Source: Rhineura floridana
Lineage: Eukaryota; Chordata; Lepidosauria; Squamata; Rhineuridae
DNA: 64,000 bases
NCBI RefSeq assembly: GCF_030035675.1
Contig: NC_084489.1
Location: 51,307,898-51,371,897, forward strand
Reading direction: 5' to 3'
How positions within the stretch are numbered: the stretch's first letter is position 1; each line of letters starts with the position of its first letter. Below the pieces are notes generated by a model. It made no database searches, had not been told where the DNA came from, and saw nothing but the letters and a program-made list of their open reading frames with translations. The translations under genes were made by a program, and so were the position numbers. Positions 10,660-23,043 of the stretch are shown one piece after another.

Positions 10660-11550
10660 TGATAATGGGATTGGCTGTGGGGCAATAAACTGAAACTGAA
10701 TCCAGACAAGATAGAGGTGCTATGTGTTGCAACTTCTCAGGTCCAGGAATTGAGGAGACAACCTCTTCTGGACAGGGCTACACTCCTCTTGAAATAATAG
10801 GTGTGTAGGTTGGGGGGGGGGCTCCTGATGGCCTCAGTGGCTAGGAGCACCTATTTCCAGCTATGGGTGGTTTGCCAGCTACAGTTCTTCTGGGAAAGAG
10901 AAAGCCTGGTTATAGTAACTTATGCTCTGGATTGGACTATTGGAATGTGCAGATGGTCCAGAGGTTGCAAGTGTTGCAGAACGCAGCAGCCAGGGTGTTG
11001 ACGGGCACTGCTGGCTAGACACATATAACACCAGTTCTAAAAGATCTGCACTAGTTACGAGTTCATTTCTGAGCCCAATTCATGGTGCTTATTGCTGACA
11101 TAAAGCCCTACATGGCTTAGGTCCCAAATATATGAAGAAGCACCATCTCCCATATCAACCTGCTCAGGTGTTAAGATAGGCAGGGGAGGCCCTGCTTGCG
11201 ATCTCGCCACCAAATGAAGTTCAGGGGGTAGTGGCACAAGAGTAGGCCTTCTCTGTGGTGGCCCCCAGTCTGTGGAATGCTCTTCCTGCCAAGATGCGTC
11301 TCACACTGACATATGCTTTTCATTCACAAGTAAAGATGCACCTCTTCACTCTGTGAGGAAGGATGAGGTTGTGGCCATGTGTGCTCCGTCTGCAGAATGT
11401 TGCTTTAATTTAATTTATTTGTTTAACCTGTACATATACTGATTTGTATTTCAACAGAAGTCTCCATTATTATTGTTTTAAATGTTTTATGATGTTGTGT
11501 ATTTTAGAACTAATGTGATACTGTTTTATTTATGTATGTACCCCGCCTCC
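10660..11550 (+). mobile_element. Decayed L2-type LINE 3' half
   Basis: The + strand text translates piecewise to L2 hallmarks: LKLNPDK-EVL, then the tract around GCAGAACGCAGCAGCCAGGG (QNAAARV in intact copies), CTCTGTGGTGGCCCCCAGTC (SVVAP) and GTGGAATGCTCTTCC. It ends in an AT-rich 3' UTR. Many substitutions and frame breaks mark it as much older than the copy at 52.9 kb. Confidence 0.75.
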
Positions 11551-11940
11551 AGATCAACTGGGTAAAAGCGAGTTATGCATGCTGCAAATTTATGTTGTCC
11601 AGGGCAGCAAACAAGTGACAAAATAAAACAACTTAAAACATCATAAAACAAAAATCTTTGAAAAATCTTAAAAACCATCTTAAAAGCAATTACAATACAG
11701 ATGCAGACTGGGATGAGGTATCTACTTAAAAGGCTTGTTGAAGGAGGAAAGTCTTCAGTTGGTGCCTGTCTAATATTTAAGGGGAGGGAATTCCAAAGGG
11801 TAGAAGTCATAATACTAAAGGTCTGATTCCTATGTTGTGTGGAATGGACCTCCTGGTGAGATTGTATCTGCAGGAGGCCCTCACTTGCAGAGCGCAATGA
11901 TCGACTGGATATATAAGGGGTGAGACCATCTTTCATGTAT
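11526..11940 (-). mobile_element. L2/CR1-group LINE C-terminal fragment
   Basis: A - strand 136-codon frame contains SRSLRSASEGLLQI and TLWNSLPLNIRQAPT, the conserved C-terminal tail of L2-type ORF2, followed by an AT-rich 3' UTR. It lies tail-to-tail against the + strand decayed L2. Confidence 0.7.
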
Positions 11941-12009
11941 CTTTTAAATACATTTTAAATAAATATTTCAGGTATAATAAATAAATCAGGTAATAAATAA
12001 ATAAAATAG

Positions 12010-12120
12010 CCATCTCTGGATCTTGAGACAGTGGGTTCCATAAATTAATCATGCCCTGTGTGTGAAGAAGTATTCCTGCATCCCCTGTCGTCATCATTTC
12101 ATGGATTCTGTCTCACACAG
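12010..12120 (-). mobile_element. CR1 coding fragment
   Basis: The text GTTCCATAAATTAATCATGC and GTGTGAAGAAGTA is the complement of the CR1 C-terminal FFTQ-HIIKLW region seen at 6.6 kb. Confidence 0.55.
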
Positions 12121-12449
12121 ACACACACACCTTTAAAGAAAAAAAAGGAAAAATATGAATCATGTACTTAGTTATTTGAATTCTGTATCCCCCTCACTCC
12201 AGCAGTGCAGCACTCATCTACCCTGAATGAGGAAAGGCCCGATAAGAATACTATCCATTTCACTTTCTATCTATCCATATTGAGAGTGAAAGTGACAACG
12301 CTCTGCAGGGCCCTATTCTCCTTTCCCAGGCCCTACCCCCAGCCTGATTTGCAGGATTGGATATAGAAGTACATCTGAGAAACGATGGTGAGATTTGCAC
12401 AGAGGAGAAGAAAATGAACTTGGGCACACTTTGCAGGCTGAAAAGTACC

Positions 12450-13400
12450 AAAGTCAGGTAATTGGTAATTTTATAGTGCCCGCAGTATACTTACATTTTG
12501 TCTGCACCAGCCATTTCCCATTTTAACATGTGACTTTTAATCACAGGCTAGCTATTTAGGTAATGTTTGGCAAGAACATAGAAGCAGTGTGTGTTTGGTA
12601 TAAACATGGTGTTTTATCTGGCAACCAAAGGGGTAAACATAAGAGGGCATAACCTGAGTTTGATGTTTCAGTGGGTCAAATGCTTCTTCTAAGCCCTTTG
12701 TATGGATCAGTGCTGATCGACCAGAATAAGCCATGAAATGCATTTCATGAAATCTTGCAGTGTACTCTAGATTGTGCCTTGCAGCCACTGGGGGCAGCAG
12801 AATGTCTTGGCCCAGCCTTGCAAAAAACATGTCGCTTGAAAATGTTCTGGTATTTTGAAAAATTGTTGCCTTCTCTTTCCTCCTCAGACCCTTTATGGCC
12901 AGCTGCTATACAAAGTTTACACTGTATAGTAAATATCAGAAGTCACAGTTATGGTTTGATTTTAATTATTTTAGTACCAGCAGCCCAAAGAGTGCTTGTA
13001 CTGTGACACCAGGGAACAATATGGAATGCTGGCATTGCCCTTCCACACACTGACACGTCTATATTTACATCTAGTTTATTTACCTTTCGGGGTAGGTGGG
13101 AAGCTGGATCTGGCTTGTTTTGCTTACTACACTGCCTTTGCTTTCTACTGACCTCCCACACATAGCCCTCAGTTGAACTCTGCTGCTCCAAATACAATTT
13201 GAGTCAGTGATTTAGCCTCGCATTCAGTCTACTCACATTTTCAAAAGTCAACACCAGCCATGGATGCGAAACTGAAAATCACACTGCTCCATTTGGAATG
13301 AGAGTCATGCCTAACATTCAGCTATTCTCATGGCTTGCATTGCTGCAGAATTTAAAGCAAATTCCTATGCTCACCCAAGAATTTGTCCAAAATTGTACCA
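12450..13400. other. Unassigned unique sequence
   Basis: I see no repeat family or plausible coding exon here. Confidence 0.5.
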
Positions 13401-13409
13401 GAAATTATC

Positions 13410-13490
13410 AGTGCAATCCTACTCAGAAGTAAGTCCTATTAAGTTCAATGAGGTCTACTGTCAAGTAAGTGGGTATAGGGGATTGCAGCC
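13410..13490. repeat. Short hairpin repeat, family D
   Basis: GCAATCCTACTCAGAAGTAAG ... GGGATTGCAGCCT. This ~90-bp foldback carries AAGTAAGT on both strands. Further copies are listed separately. Confidence 0.65.
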
Positions 13491-13671
13491 TATGTCCCTA
13501 AACCTTGCTGGTCTGTTTTTATTCCACTTTGTTAGCGGAAGTCTTGGTGGTCTCCAGCCTTGTAGGGTGAAGGTGCTACAAAACATCTTATCACATGGGG
13601 CCACTTTAGAAAGATCTCCGTGGCAGCTGTCTCCCCACAAGTGACTCCTCAGGATTTTCTCCAAGTAAAAA

Positions 13672-13825
13672 ATCCCCATTCTGCCATGAGGCTCACTGGG
13701 TAATTGTGGGCCAGTGACTGTCTCTCAGCCTAATTTACCTTACAGGATTGTTGTGAGGATGAAATGGAGAGGTTGAGGATCGTGTAGATCACCCTAAGCT
13801 CCTTAGAGAGAAGTAACAATAAACA
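13672..13825 (+). mobile_element. CORE-SINE lacking its tRNA head
   Basis: CTGCCATGAGGCTCACTGGG, then TACAGGATTGTTGTGAGG and ACCCTAAGCTCC match the body of the 9.1-kb SINE. Confidence 0.7.
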
Positions 13826-14060
13826 TAAAACAGTGCTCACAAATGGACTGAACATGGAGGCAACCACCATAGGAAGCAAATTAAAGTGGGCTCCTGGCAG
13901 CTCTGATGTGCCTTTATCAATGAGTTGACTTTCATTTCATTGGTTATATATTTATCATATCGTGTGCCACCTTTCTTCAGGAGCTTGAGGTAGCATATAT
14001 GGGCATTTTCCCAGTTTGGCCTCATAACATGAGGGAGATTAGGCTGAAACAAATCTTGGA

Positions 14061-14425
14061 AGATTCAGAATAGACAAAAGAAAGTATGTCTTCACACAGC
14101 ACATAGTTAAGCTAGGAAATTCACTCCCATAAGAGGTACTGATAGCCACCCACTTGGATGGCTTTGAAAGAGGATTAGACAAATTCATAGAAGTTAACGC
14201 TTCAGTGCTACTAGCCATGATGGCTGTGTTGTACCTCCACTGTTGAAGGCAGTATGCCTTTGAACACCAGTTGCTTGGAATTGCAGGTGGGGATAGTGCT
14301 GTTGCCCTCAGTGTCTGCCTGCAAGCTTCCCATGGGCATCTGGTTGGCCACTGTGAGAAGAACAGAGTGCTGGACTAGAAGGGCCTTTGGCCTGATCCTG
14401 CAGGGCTTTTCCCAAGTTCTTATAT
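14061..14425 (+). mobile_element. CR1 LINE 3' fragment
   Basis: The + strand text decodes to the degraded CR1 C-terminus (RIDKRKYVFTQHIVKL ... LDKFIE) followed by the 3' UTR shared with the copy at 6.3 kb (ATGGGCATCTGGTTGGCCACTG). Several stops interrupt it. Confidence 0.75.
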
Positions 14426-14699
14426 TTAATTAAAAACAACAACACCCAAATGCATCTCTCCATGAACCAAGTGTACAAGAGGCTCACTGGAGGGTTACTG
14501 CTCACTTTCTGTATAAAAAGGAGTCCCTCACTCTGACCTGTGGCACTTTCCATTAGGAAGCAGGGAGAGCTGTGGTGATCAGCAGAGGCAGCACGATGCA
14601 TATTCGGTCTCATGATACCTTGAGGGTCTTGGGATGAAACTAAAGGAGGGGTGAGATCTCACAAGGACTGGGATTTCAGTCTTATCAGAAGACTGATTT

Positions 14700-16050
14700 A
14701 TTTATTTTATTGCACAAATGTATACACTGCTTCATCAAGATATATCTAAAGCAGTAAGCATAAGAAACAATATTTCCAGCTGGATGAAAAGTTCTCTGCC
14801 ATAGATTTTCAATTATCTTCAGTTATTTTTGTATTGTTTTTAAAACTTGTTTTATTATATGTTTATAAATTGCCTTGGCACACATGTAGAAGGTGATTCA
14901 TAAATTAAATAATGAAGGTTAATATTAATTTTAATATTTTGTATTATACATTTTTAATAAAATTCTTGGTGAGGGTGTATTGGCTAATATTGGCACAGAC
15001 ATATGCATCAGGGAAAAGAGGGAGGACATAATTCCCTATGCATGGCCACCTATGGCTTTAACAAGGGTTTTTAAAATATTTATTTATTTGCTCTTCCATT
15101 TATGCACTATATTAACTTTTGGCCTTTCTTCAGTGCAGTACTGTATAAGCTATGCCAATACAATTTCAGGTGGTGGCGCTTATGCCAGTTTTCAAGAGAG
15201 TTTCTGAAGATCAGCAGCATCTGAAAGGCATAAGAGGGTTAACTTTAGTCAGTGCATCTGACAAAGTGGACTCCGGCCCATGAAAGCTGACGCCATGATA
15301 AATCTTGCTGGTCTTTAAAGTGCCACAAGGCTCTTTGCTGCGTTTGAAGATCAGCTGTGAGATGGATAGCAACATCTTATCTTGATACATTTGCAGTGTC
15401 GACAAGTGCCAGGGTTGATACAAGAACCCAAGCGTTCAGAAGACGAAGCGAAGGAAAGAAAGCCACATTCTTTCTCGACAGTGTCCATTTTTGCCACCTA
15501 GTGGACATTCTTTATTACGTCAGCAAAAGAGAGCATTTGTTGATACTATCTGGACCTTGTCAAATTCTGGGTGTGTGGAAGGAGACCCTTACACTTAAAA
15601 GGCCCCCCTGTGTGTGAATGGGGATGCAGTGTGCTCTCTTGGTAATGACCGGGTCACTTGGTGTTGTGGGGTAGATTTCCCTCCCTAATTATAGGCCATA
15701 GGCCATAGTGCAATGCCTTCAGTGCCGCATAATTGCCAAACCCTGGTGATCCTAGTGTTGTAAGTATCATTTTTGTCTCCTTCCAGTTTTACCTCATATT
15801 GCGGCCTGCATATTTTCCCCATAGAACTCAGAGAGATCCCACCCTGATCTGTGTAGCCTCTGTCTTAAATTCTATTGGGGGGTCATCCTAGATGAGGGGG
15901 GCAAGCCCAGGGGACAATTGCAGCCCTCCAGGCCTCTCTTTCTAGCCCTCAGAACTCTCTCTAGTCCACAGAGAACTTAAGACTGGGAAAAGTGGAGAAA
16001 ATGAAATTGGCAGATTTGTCCATCCCTAGATGAAAGTGAGGGCAGGGGAA
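14700..16050. other. Mostly unassigned, old repeat traces
   Basis: AT-rich, possibly a LINE 3' end at 14700-14960 on the - strand, and a dispersed repeat piece at 15240-15335 (ACAAAGTGGACTCCGGCCC, AAAGTGCCACAAGGCTC). No gene is seen. Confidence 0.45.
15888..15985. mobile_element. Family B fragment
   Basis: GCAGCCCTCCAGGCCTCTC and neighbouring CTCAGAACTCTCTCTAG match the end region of family B. Confidence 0.5.
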
Positions 16051-16209
16051 TGCTCAGAGGTCCTCCATCTGTTTTTAGCCTTACAAAAAAAAAAGTATCC
16101 TTTTCTCTCCCATTGTTTCCAAAGAGTTTGAGGGAAAGGTTTAGACAAAAGACATCTAAAATTTCACCTGGTTTGGGAGCATGTCAGGGGACCAGAAAAG
16201 CTTTGGATC

Positions 16210-16285
16210 ATAAGAACATAAGAAGAGCCATGCTGGATCAGACCCAAGGCCCATCTAGTCCAGTGTCTCACAGTGGCCAACAAGA
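16210..16285 (-). mobile_element. CR1 3' UTR fragment
   Basis: It is the complement of the same 3' terminal sequence: TAAGAACATAAGAAGAGCC, then TGCTGGATCAGACC and CAGTGGCCAACAAGATG. Confidence 0.75.
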
Positions 16286-16533
16286 TGTCTATGAAAAACT
16301 ATGAAAAAGGAGGACCTGGATGCAGCTGCAGCCTTTCCATTTCCCAGCAACCCTTTGTAGACAAGACATTTCCTGGAATACCTCCAGGTCTCCTGCACCC
16401 CACTTTCTGGCCATACTGATATCAGAGTGCCAACATCCACTGGGCCAGGGCATCAGAAGGGGTGACATCTTAAGAGAGGAAGGCTCCAACATCAGATCCC
16501 CGTCTCCAACATCAGAGCTCTCCCACTAACCTT

Positions 16534-16684
16534 GGAAGCAGTGGAGACTTATGGCTCCGATGTCAATGGGGCAGTGAATCTGAACCTATTCTGGCACAAG
16601 GTTTCAGCCCCTTGAAAGTTCAGACTAAAAACTGGTGTGGATTCACTGCCTCACTGACATTGGAGCCACCAGCCTCCACTGCTT
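16534..16684. mobile_element. Family C element
   Basis: AGTGGAGACTTATGGCTCCG and TTGGAGCCACCAGCCTCCAC form imperfect inverted termini; the internal TGGATTCACTGCC motif is also paired. Confidence 0.6.
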
Positions 16685-16864
16685 TGAGGGATAGATCCAA
16701 TCTATCCTATGGCCCCTGAAATACCCTCCCAGGGACCATAGGATTGTACCCCAACTAGGCTTACACATATGCAACTTTTTACAGTCACAATTAAAAGTAC
16801 AACTTTGGAATAAAGGGCATTGATAGAAAGGATAGTGATACAATACACCAAATGTACTATAGAC

Positions 16865-17194
16865 CAGAGATTCCCAAACTGTGAACTATGAATCTCCAGT
16901 GGTCAGTGAGCTTCATTCAAGTGGTCTGTGGCATGTCCACACTAAATATTCACATTGATTCTTATTGTATTTTTATTGCATCTTTTATTTCTTGTATTAC
17001 AATTTAAATTCTATAGAATGCAACGTGTAATGCAATAAAATACAACATATTTAATACATAATACATAAGAGATGAAAGGAGGAATTAAAATGCAGTTAAA
17101 ATCATACAGCATCGAGCACAGCACATTACAACTGCCATTAAAACCATCAGCAACTTTCAAGTGGCCTGTGGGAGAAAAAGTTTGGGAACCACTG
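16865..17194. mobile_element. hAT-type nonautonomous element (Charlie-like ends) with perfect 8-bp duplication
   Basis: A 330-bp AT-rich element starts CAGAGATTCCCAAAC and ends GTTTGGGAACCACTG, the CAGTGGTTCCCAAAC-type hAT terminus. The exact duplication CTATAGAC lies at 16857-16864 and 17195-17202. No transposase frame is present. Confidence 0.88.
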
Positions 17195-17489
17195 CTATAG
17201 ACCAAGTTTAGGACAGTAAAACAGTGTAAGAAGAAACTGAAGAGTATTGGTAGAATGTAGCTTATGATCTTGTAAATTGACAGACTATAGGAGAAGAGAC
17301 CATCTGATTTTTAGTTTCTTTTCAAAGACTCTTATTTTTGAGATACATGTAACTTTCTCCAACAATTTACTCTTCTCTTCCTCCTTTTTCAAGTTTCCGT
17401 ATATTAGGTTAACCCCTCTTATTTATTAAAATCACCCCTCCATTGGCATTATCCCCTCCAGCCTTTGTTATATACCTTTAAAGGGAGAC

Positions 17490-17830
17490 GTTGTTGTTAT
17501 GTGCCTTCGAGTAAATTTTGACTTATGGAGACCCTAAGAATCAGCAACCTCCAATAGCATCCGTTATAAATTGCTCAGTTCAGATCTTGTAAATTCGGGT
17601 CTCTGGCTTCCTTTATGGAATCAATCCATCTTTTGTTTGGTTTTCCTCTTTTTCTACTCCCTTCTGTTTTTCACAGCTTTTTGGAAACTCTTTTCATAGG
17701 GTTTTCGTGGTAAGAAGTATTCAAAGGTGATTTACCATTCCCTTCCTCTGAGTCTGGATGCATCTTAGTCTGGTGTCTCAGTTTTGACCATTCTGCCTTG
17801 GGTTACCCTGCGAGGAGTCTAGCCTCTAGG
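17490..17830 (-). mobile_element. Dispersed retroposon with the 'cttcgag...gactta' tail
   Basis: ATGTGCCTTCGAGTAAATTTTG, GACTTATGGAGACCCTAAG and CTTTATGGAATCAATCC are a common squamate repeat whose end is shared with the SINE tails at 10.3 and 22.3 kb. The orientation is inferred from those copies. Confidence 0.6.
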
Positions 17831-18168
17831 CCTAGACTCCTGATGGCATTGATCTCAGCTTCTTTGACACTCTCAAACACCCTCACCACGTTAAGGTGTG
17901 CATCCTAGAGAAGGAAAGGGAGACATTAAAGACAAACAATTTGCAAGATAGATACTTGATATGCTAGCAATGTATACATTGACTCTGTTTCACTTCAGTA
18001 AAACGTGTCTTTCTTAATCGACATCAGAAAAGTGGTTTGATGATCCATGGAGTCGTTATAAGAAAATGATCAGCCTGTACAAGGGGCAGTTTGTAAGCAA
18101 GCCCTTAACAGTGGTTGGAAAGGGGTATATGGACCCTTTTCGGATCTAACTTGTCCCTTCTTCTGAAG

Positions 18169-18395
18169 CAGGGGTCATCAGCCTTTTTAGGCCCATGGGC
18201 ACATTTGCTTACCAAAGAAATTGTCATGGGCACCACAGAGAGAGAGAGAGACACTGCAACCTATTCTGCTGGCTAAGTAGAATGCTTCTTTTAAGCCTAA
18301 TTTTAGTGATGGTGGGAGGGGAGAGATCCTGTGGAAGTCAGGGCAGGCCTCTCTGGGCACATGTATGTCCACAGGCACCACACTGGCGACCCCTG
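18169..18395. mobile_element. hAT-type nonautonomous element, diverged
   Basis: Starts CAGGGGTCATCAGCC and ends GGCGACCCCTG, typical hAT terminal repeats. No matching target duplication can be read, so the copy is old or its edges are altered. A short (GA)n lies inside. Confidence 0.65.
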
Positions 18396-18529
18396 GATGA
18401 TGTTAACAGCTGTGGATCTGAAGCCTGTGACTGAAATATCAGTGACTTCATGAGTGATTAATAATGCCAAGCTCAGCTCCAAGCATAATAAATAGCTGAA
18501 ACCTGGTTTGTTTTCATGAATATTTCTCA

Positions 18530-19100
18530 GATCAGAAACATTCGTTCTGTAGTTGGTTCAAGTTTATTCAAAATGGTTCTTGTGTTCATGAGTCGTGCTA
18601 TGGGAACGTGAACAAGGGTAAATCAGCCAGAGGCACGTTCTGCACGACCGTGTCCTGTTAGCAAGCAGTTGCAGGGCTTTATTGACATCTGTGATGTTTT
18701 TGCCTTCAGCAACAGCAGGGGAAATGCCAGAATTCACCCAAATGCCCAGTGTGTGAGCTTCAAGGCATCTGTCTGGCAATTTTGTGTATGAAAAGGCTAT
18801 CTAGTATTTCTCACTTCCCTTGCTCTCAATCCAGACCACAGCATGAGCAGCTAAGAAAGATGCCCTGAAAGGAAATAGCTCTGTACGATTCAAGCAAATT
18901 AGACAAGCCACATACTGCAGTGGAAGGCAATAAAAACACAACCAGCATCATCCAGCCTTATGGGCAGTTCAGCAAAGCTCGGACAAAAAAATCTAGCAGT
19001 GGCCAGTGGGGCGAGATGGCAAAGCTTCCCTGACCTCCTGTCTGCAGCGTCGCTGCAGCTTACTGTGTATGAGAGCAGGAAGGACAAGTTGGAAGTGAGG
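18530..19100. other. Unique island, candidate conserved noncoding
   Basis: Repeat-free, balanced composition, with structured motifs such as GGAACGTGAACAAGGG and TTATTGACATCTGTGATG. It is not open in any long frame. Confidence 0.35.
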
Positions 19101-20125
19101 TAGGTTGACACAGGGCAAACACACTGCCAGGCGTGCCGGATTGGGTCCCTGGGTGCATTTGCAATGCGCTGACCTCGCCATCACCTTGTCCCTCTCCCTT
19201 TTCCTCCTGGTAAGCTACAGTGACTCTGGTGACGAAGATCAGGTAAGCTCCACCAGCCCAGCCTACTGAGTGACCACTAATGCTAAAATCACATCTGCAT
19301 GGCACTTTGCACTAACAACAACAGGAGCTTGCAATGTAAAATGGAACAAAAGGGAGAGGAGAGAAAAAGAGAATGAGAGAGGCAAAAGGAGGTGAAGGTT
19401 GTCTTAAGCGGTTGCAACATGCCGCTCCCAGAGATGAGCTCCAGGATATGTTACCTATTACAAAGTCTTCAATATATGTATGCATTTCAAAACTCAATTC
19501 ACAGTGCTGGGCTTAACCTTGAAAGCCTTGAAGAGTTTGGGACTGGCTGATCTAAAGGACTGCCTTCACCTGCATGACCCTGCCTGTTCATTAAGATCAA
19601 TTACAGAGAGCAACTTCTGAAGGATGGCCGTGTTCCAGTTCTCCTATTGTTTCGGAAAATGGGAATTAGGTTGGCGGGCACAACAGATATGGGCTTCCAC
19701 TTTGGTGGAGCAGCAAACATTCCCATCAGAACAGGCCTTGAAACATGACTTGAAGACTGAGTCTGCTTTCGTTGTATAATGTTTTTATGCCACTGACTGC
19801 TGAGACTTGGGGTGCTTCCAGACCGGTGATCACTGTGGGATGGGTACTCCTCATATGAGCAAATGTTTTGCAGCAGCCGCACAACATAATTGGCATCAAA
19901 ACGACAGCCTGTATCCCCCATCTCCCATGCAATCTGGATTTACCCTTTCGGGGAAAAGTCTGTTGCCAACAACCTGTTTACAGTATTAAGCCCTCATCTG
20001 GAAGCCCAGCTGGTGACTCCTCCTTATGATTCTGGGTTATTAGGGGTTTTTTTAACCACTCAAATGTCTTGACGCTTCTTTAGTTGTTGTATGTCACCTC
20101 GTGAGAGCTATGCAGTAGCAGTAAC

Positions 20126-20567
20126 TAGGGACAGAAAGATCTGTCCATTTTGATTCTCTCAGTTTCTCATTCTTTCAGTCTTACATTCAGTTTTCCACAT
20201 TTATACAGCAATTTGCAGAGCTTTTTTTTAAAAAAAATCCACATGAAAATTCTCCAGCACAAATTTCACCGAATAAACACAATATTTGTAGGCAGTTTTG
20301 ACTAATGTACACATTTCTGCAAGCAATTTCTCATCATATAATGCATTTTTGTATGTTATTTTCACTCATATATTCATTTTTACGCAAACTTTCCCCTAAT
20401 GTGCATTTTTGTAAACATTGTTTAGTTGGCACACTGCATCACAAAATTCTAATAAGTGTGAATTTCAAAGGATGCCTGTGTTTCAATTCTCATATTATTT
20501 TAGAAAGAGAGAATTTGATAGATTCTGCTTGAAATGCGAACTGAATAGAATTTCTCTCCCATCCTTA
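20126..20567. mobile_element. hAT-type nonautonomous element, family E copy 1
   Basis: A 442-bp AT-rich element opens TAGGGACAGAAAG and closes CTCCCATCCTTA, flanked by the perfect 8-bp duplication GCAGTAAC (20118-20125, 20568-20575). The interior carries spaced TGCATTTTTGTA-like repeats and is shared with the copies at 23.2 and 44.2 kb. There is no long open frame. Confidence 0.85.
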
Positions 20568-20750
20568 GCAGTAACACACCAGAAGCAGTATAGCTTCAAC
20601 AAGTGAGGTTGTCTTCAAGTGTGTCCTGTCTTCTCTTCCCCACTGATTAAAATTGACTCTCTAAAATCAACCTTTATGGCAAAACCTAATGCACATTTTC
20701 CCATTAGTAAATCTTCACTTACAAAGGAGTTGGTTTAGAAATGGGAAGAG

Positions 20751-20921
20751 GGGCCATAGCTCAGTAGGAGAGCACATGCTTTGCTTGCAAGTTCAATCCC
20801 TGGTTATGTAGGACTTGGAAAGACTCCTGCCTGAAACCTTGGAGAGTCACTGCCTGTCAGTGAAGACAATGCTGAACTAGATGGATCAGTGATCTGACTT
20901 GGGATAAAACAGCTTCCTATG
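20751..20921 (+). mobile_element. tRNA(Ala)-like SINE
   Basis: GGGGCCATAGCTCAGTAGGAG head, GTTCAATCCC B box, end ACAGCTTCCTATG. Confidence 0.82.
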
Positions 20922-20927
20922 AATGCA

Positions 20928-21022
20928 GCCTCACAGCACTATCCTATGCATTTTACTGAGAATTTAAGTCCCATTGTGTTCAGTGGGACTAACTCTCAGG
21001 TAAGGGTTCAGAGGATTGCACT
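20928..21022. repeat. Family D copy
   Basis: TTTAAGTCCCATTGTGTTC, then GTGGGACTAACTCTCAGGTAA. Confidence 0.65.
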
Positions 21023-21627
21023 CATGATAGGTTAGTCTACCTGTCCAACCAATTCCAGGTTGCGGCCCTAGTTTTAAACATTAAGTTCAACTTTGTGTTA
21101 CTCTAGAAGAAAATTAAACAAAACAGCAACATACATTTACGTAAAATTAAAGGAAAGCTCATTGCCCAGTCTCTTGTTCTAATTAAATGTGTTCTTATAA
21201 GACATGCGTAGGTGCAAGTTATGTGGTTTCCTTGGCAAGGATGCTGCTCTGAGTAAATACTATAATATTAGTTTGTTTACTTTTTTCTCCTTTCTAGTTT
21301 TTTTATATTTTCCTTACCACTCTGTGTGGCTTCTTCAGTTTTGGTAACCACCATCAAGTTGGGGGGGGGAGTTTGAAAAAGTTCAGGATTTTTGTTTTTT
21401 AAAGTCATCTAATCACAGATAAGCCATAATCTTTCTGCAGTAGAAAGGCACAAATGAGAGAACCACCAAAATGAATGACGTTCAGTCCTCCATCGTTGAG
21501 GCCTTCAGGTAACAGAATGGGACCTAGATGGTTGCATTACAGTGAGAGCCTTTAAAAGTGCACTTAAGGTACCACACACTGATATATCTTTCTAGCCACT
21601 TCAGATACAAAAAAGTTGCTGTACACC

Positions 21628-21762
21628 AGAGACAGAGAACTGTTGGCCCTCCAGATGTTGTTGGACAACAACTCCCATCATCCCTGATCATTGGTCATGG
21701 TACCCAGGGCTGAAGTGAGTTGGAGTCCAACAACATCTGGACAGCCAGAGGCTCCCCATCAC
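21628..21762. mobile_element. Family A MITE
   Basis: CCCTCCAGATGTTGTTGG and GAGTCCAACAACATCTGG arms around TCCCTGATCATTGGTCATG. Confidence 0.75.
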
Positions 21763-22113
21763 TGCTCTATGTGCTGCAGGTGAAGAACAACGGACGTCAA
21801 AGCTATACAAGCCAAATACCAAACCTAATCAGTGTCATAAAAATGTTAATTGAAGCACATTGGGTGAGTTTCATCAGGATTGTAGCTAAGGGAGGGGAAG
21901 ATGCAGGTGAGGTCCACTCACCATCCCCATGCCAAATATTATATTAGAAAAAAATCAAATGTGGTTGCTAATGACACAATACAAGTAATGGCCTTACAGT
22001 TCCTCCAACCTGTTCTTTAGTGCTAATTGGTTACTTAGCCCCATGCTGCCATGCATGGCACGGACAGCTGCAGTCCAGCAGTTTGATGAGAAATTCAATT
22101 CAATTTATGTATT

Positions 22114-22290
22114 GCTAGTGTGGTGTAGTGGGTAAGGTGTTGGACTACGACCTGGGAGACCCGGGTTTGAATCCCCACATAGCCATGAAGCTTGCTGGGT
22201 GACCTTGGGCCAGTCACTGCCTCTCAGCCGCATGAAAACCCTATTCATAGAGTCGCCTTAAGTCGGAATGGACTTGAAGGCAGTACATTT
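22114..22290 (+). mobile_element. tRNA-headed SINE, alternative tail
   Basis: Head with the B box GGTTTGAATCC, core GTGACCTTGGGCCAGTCAC, then a tail of the kind at 10.3 kb (AGTCGGAATGGACTTGAAGG). Confidence 0.78.
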
Positions 22291-22727
22291 ACATTTCGTA
22301 CTGCTGGAAGGAGTCCCGAAAGAATTTATAGGGACAACAGAATACCAATATATGCCCTAATGGTTGCTAAGAGACTCAATACGGCGAGCCTAGAAGGACA
22401 AACACCCGCTAATTATTATGCAGTGATTTGATTACCTAAATGCCCTTGCTACATTTGAGTGTACCTTCTATAAACACCAACTTTATCTGGATATATATCT
22501 AGACATTTGGATGTCATATATTGATCTATATGTGCAAACTAAATTGATGTATAGATGTTTAAATATTCTGTTAATATGAGCTGACGGGGGTTTCCCCTCT
22601 TTTCTGTCTTTTTCTGTCTTTTTTATTCTTCCTTAATGAAATTGCAATTTTTAACATAAATAAATAAATATCCATCAGCCTCAGTCTGGCCTCAGCCTAC
22701 ACCTACCTGTCTTCTTACTTAGGAGTC

Positions 22728-23043
22728 CTCCAGACAAAGCTTATGTGGCAGGTTAGACTTGTCTGGTCTTTACTGATTTGCTTATGGGGCAGTTATATGA
22801 CAATGAGGATTCATCTTGCTTGCTTGCAGAGTGTTTACATGTCTTCCTGTTAGTCATTCATTTATCTCACATTTCTCAAGGCATTTCCCCATCACTTTCC
22901 AAGCAGCAAAAGTCCAGGGAGTTTTGTTAGAGTTGATTTGCTGCTTTACAATGACAAAGCACTTTAATCCACTTTAAAGGTGCAAACCTAAAGTTCTGGT
23001 ATGTGCTTGCATCCCTCCTGCAAAATACTGACAGTCTGAAGGC
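22728..23043 (+). repeat. Dispersed repeat, family F
   Basis: The shared text includes GGCATTTCCCCATCACTTTCC, AAAGCACTTTAATCCACTTT and CCTCCTGCAAAATACTGACAG. Its ends CCAGAC / GTCTGAAGG are short inverted repeats, suggesting a DNA element. Copies occur at 26.8, 31.3, 35.7, 43.2 and 51.2 kb. Confidence 0.65.

Noticed and set aside
20751-20812. Possible functional tRNA(Ala) gene
   Set aside because: The A and B boxes are present but the anticodon arm and acceptor stem do not close properly and it continues into a SINE body.
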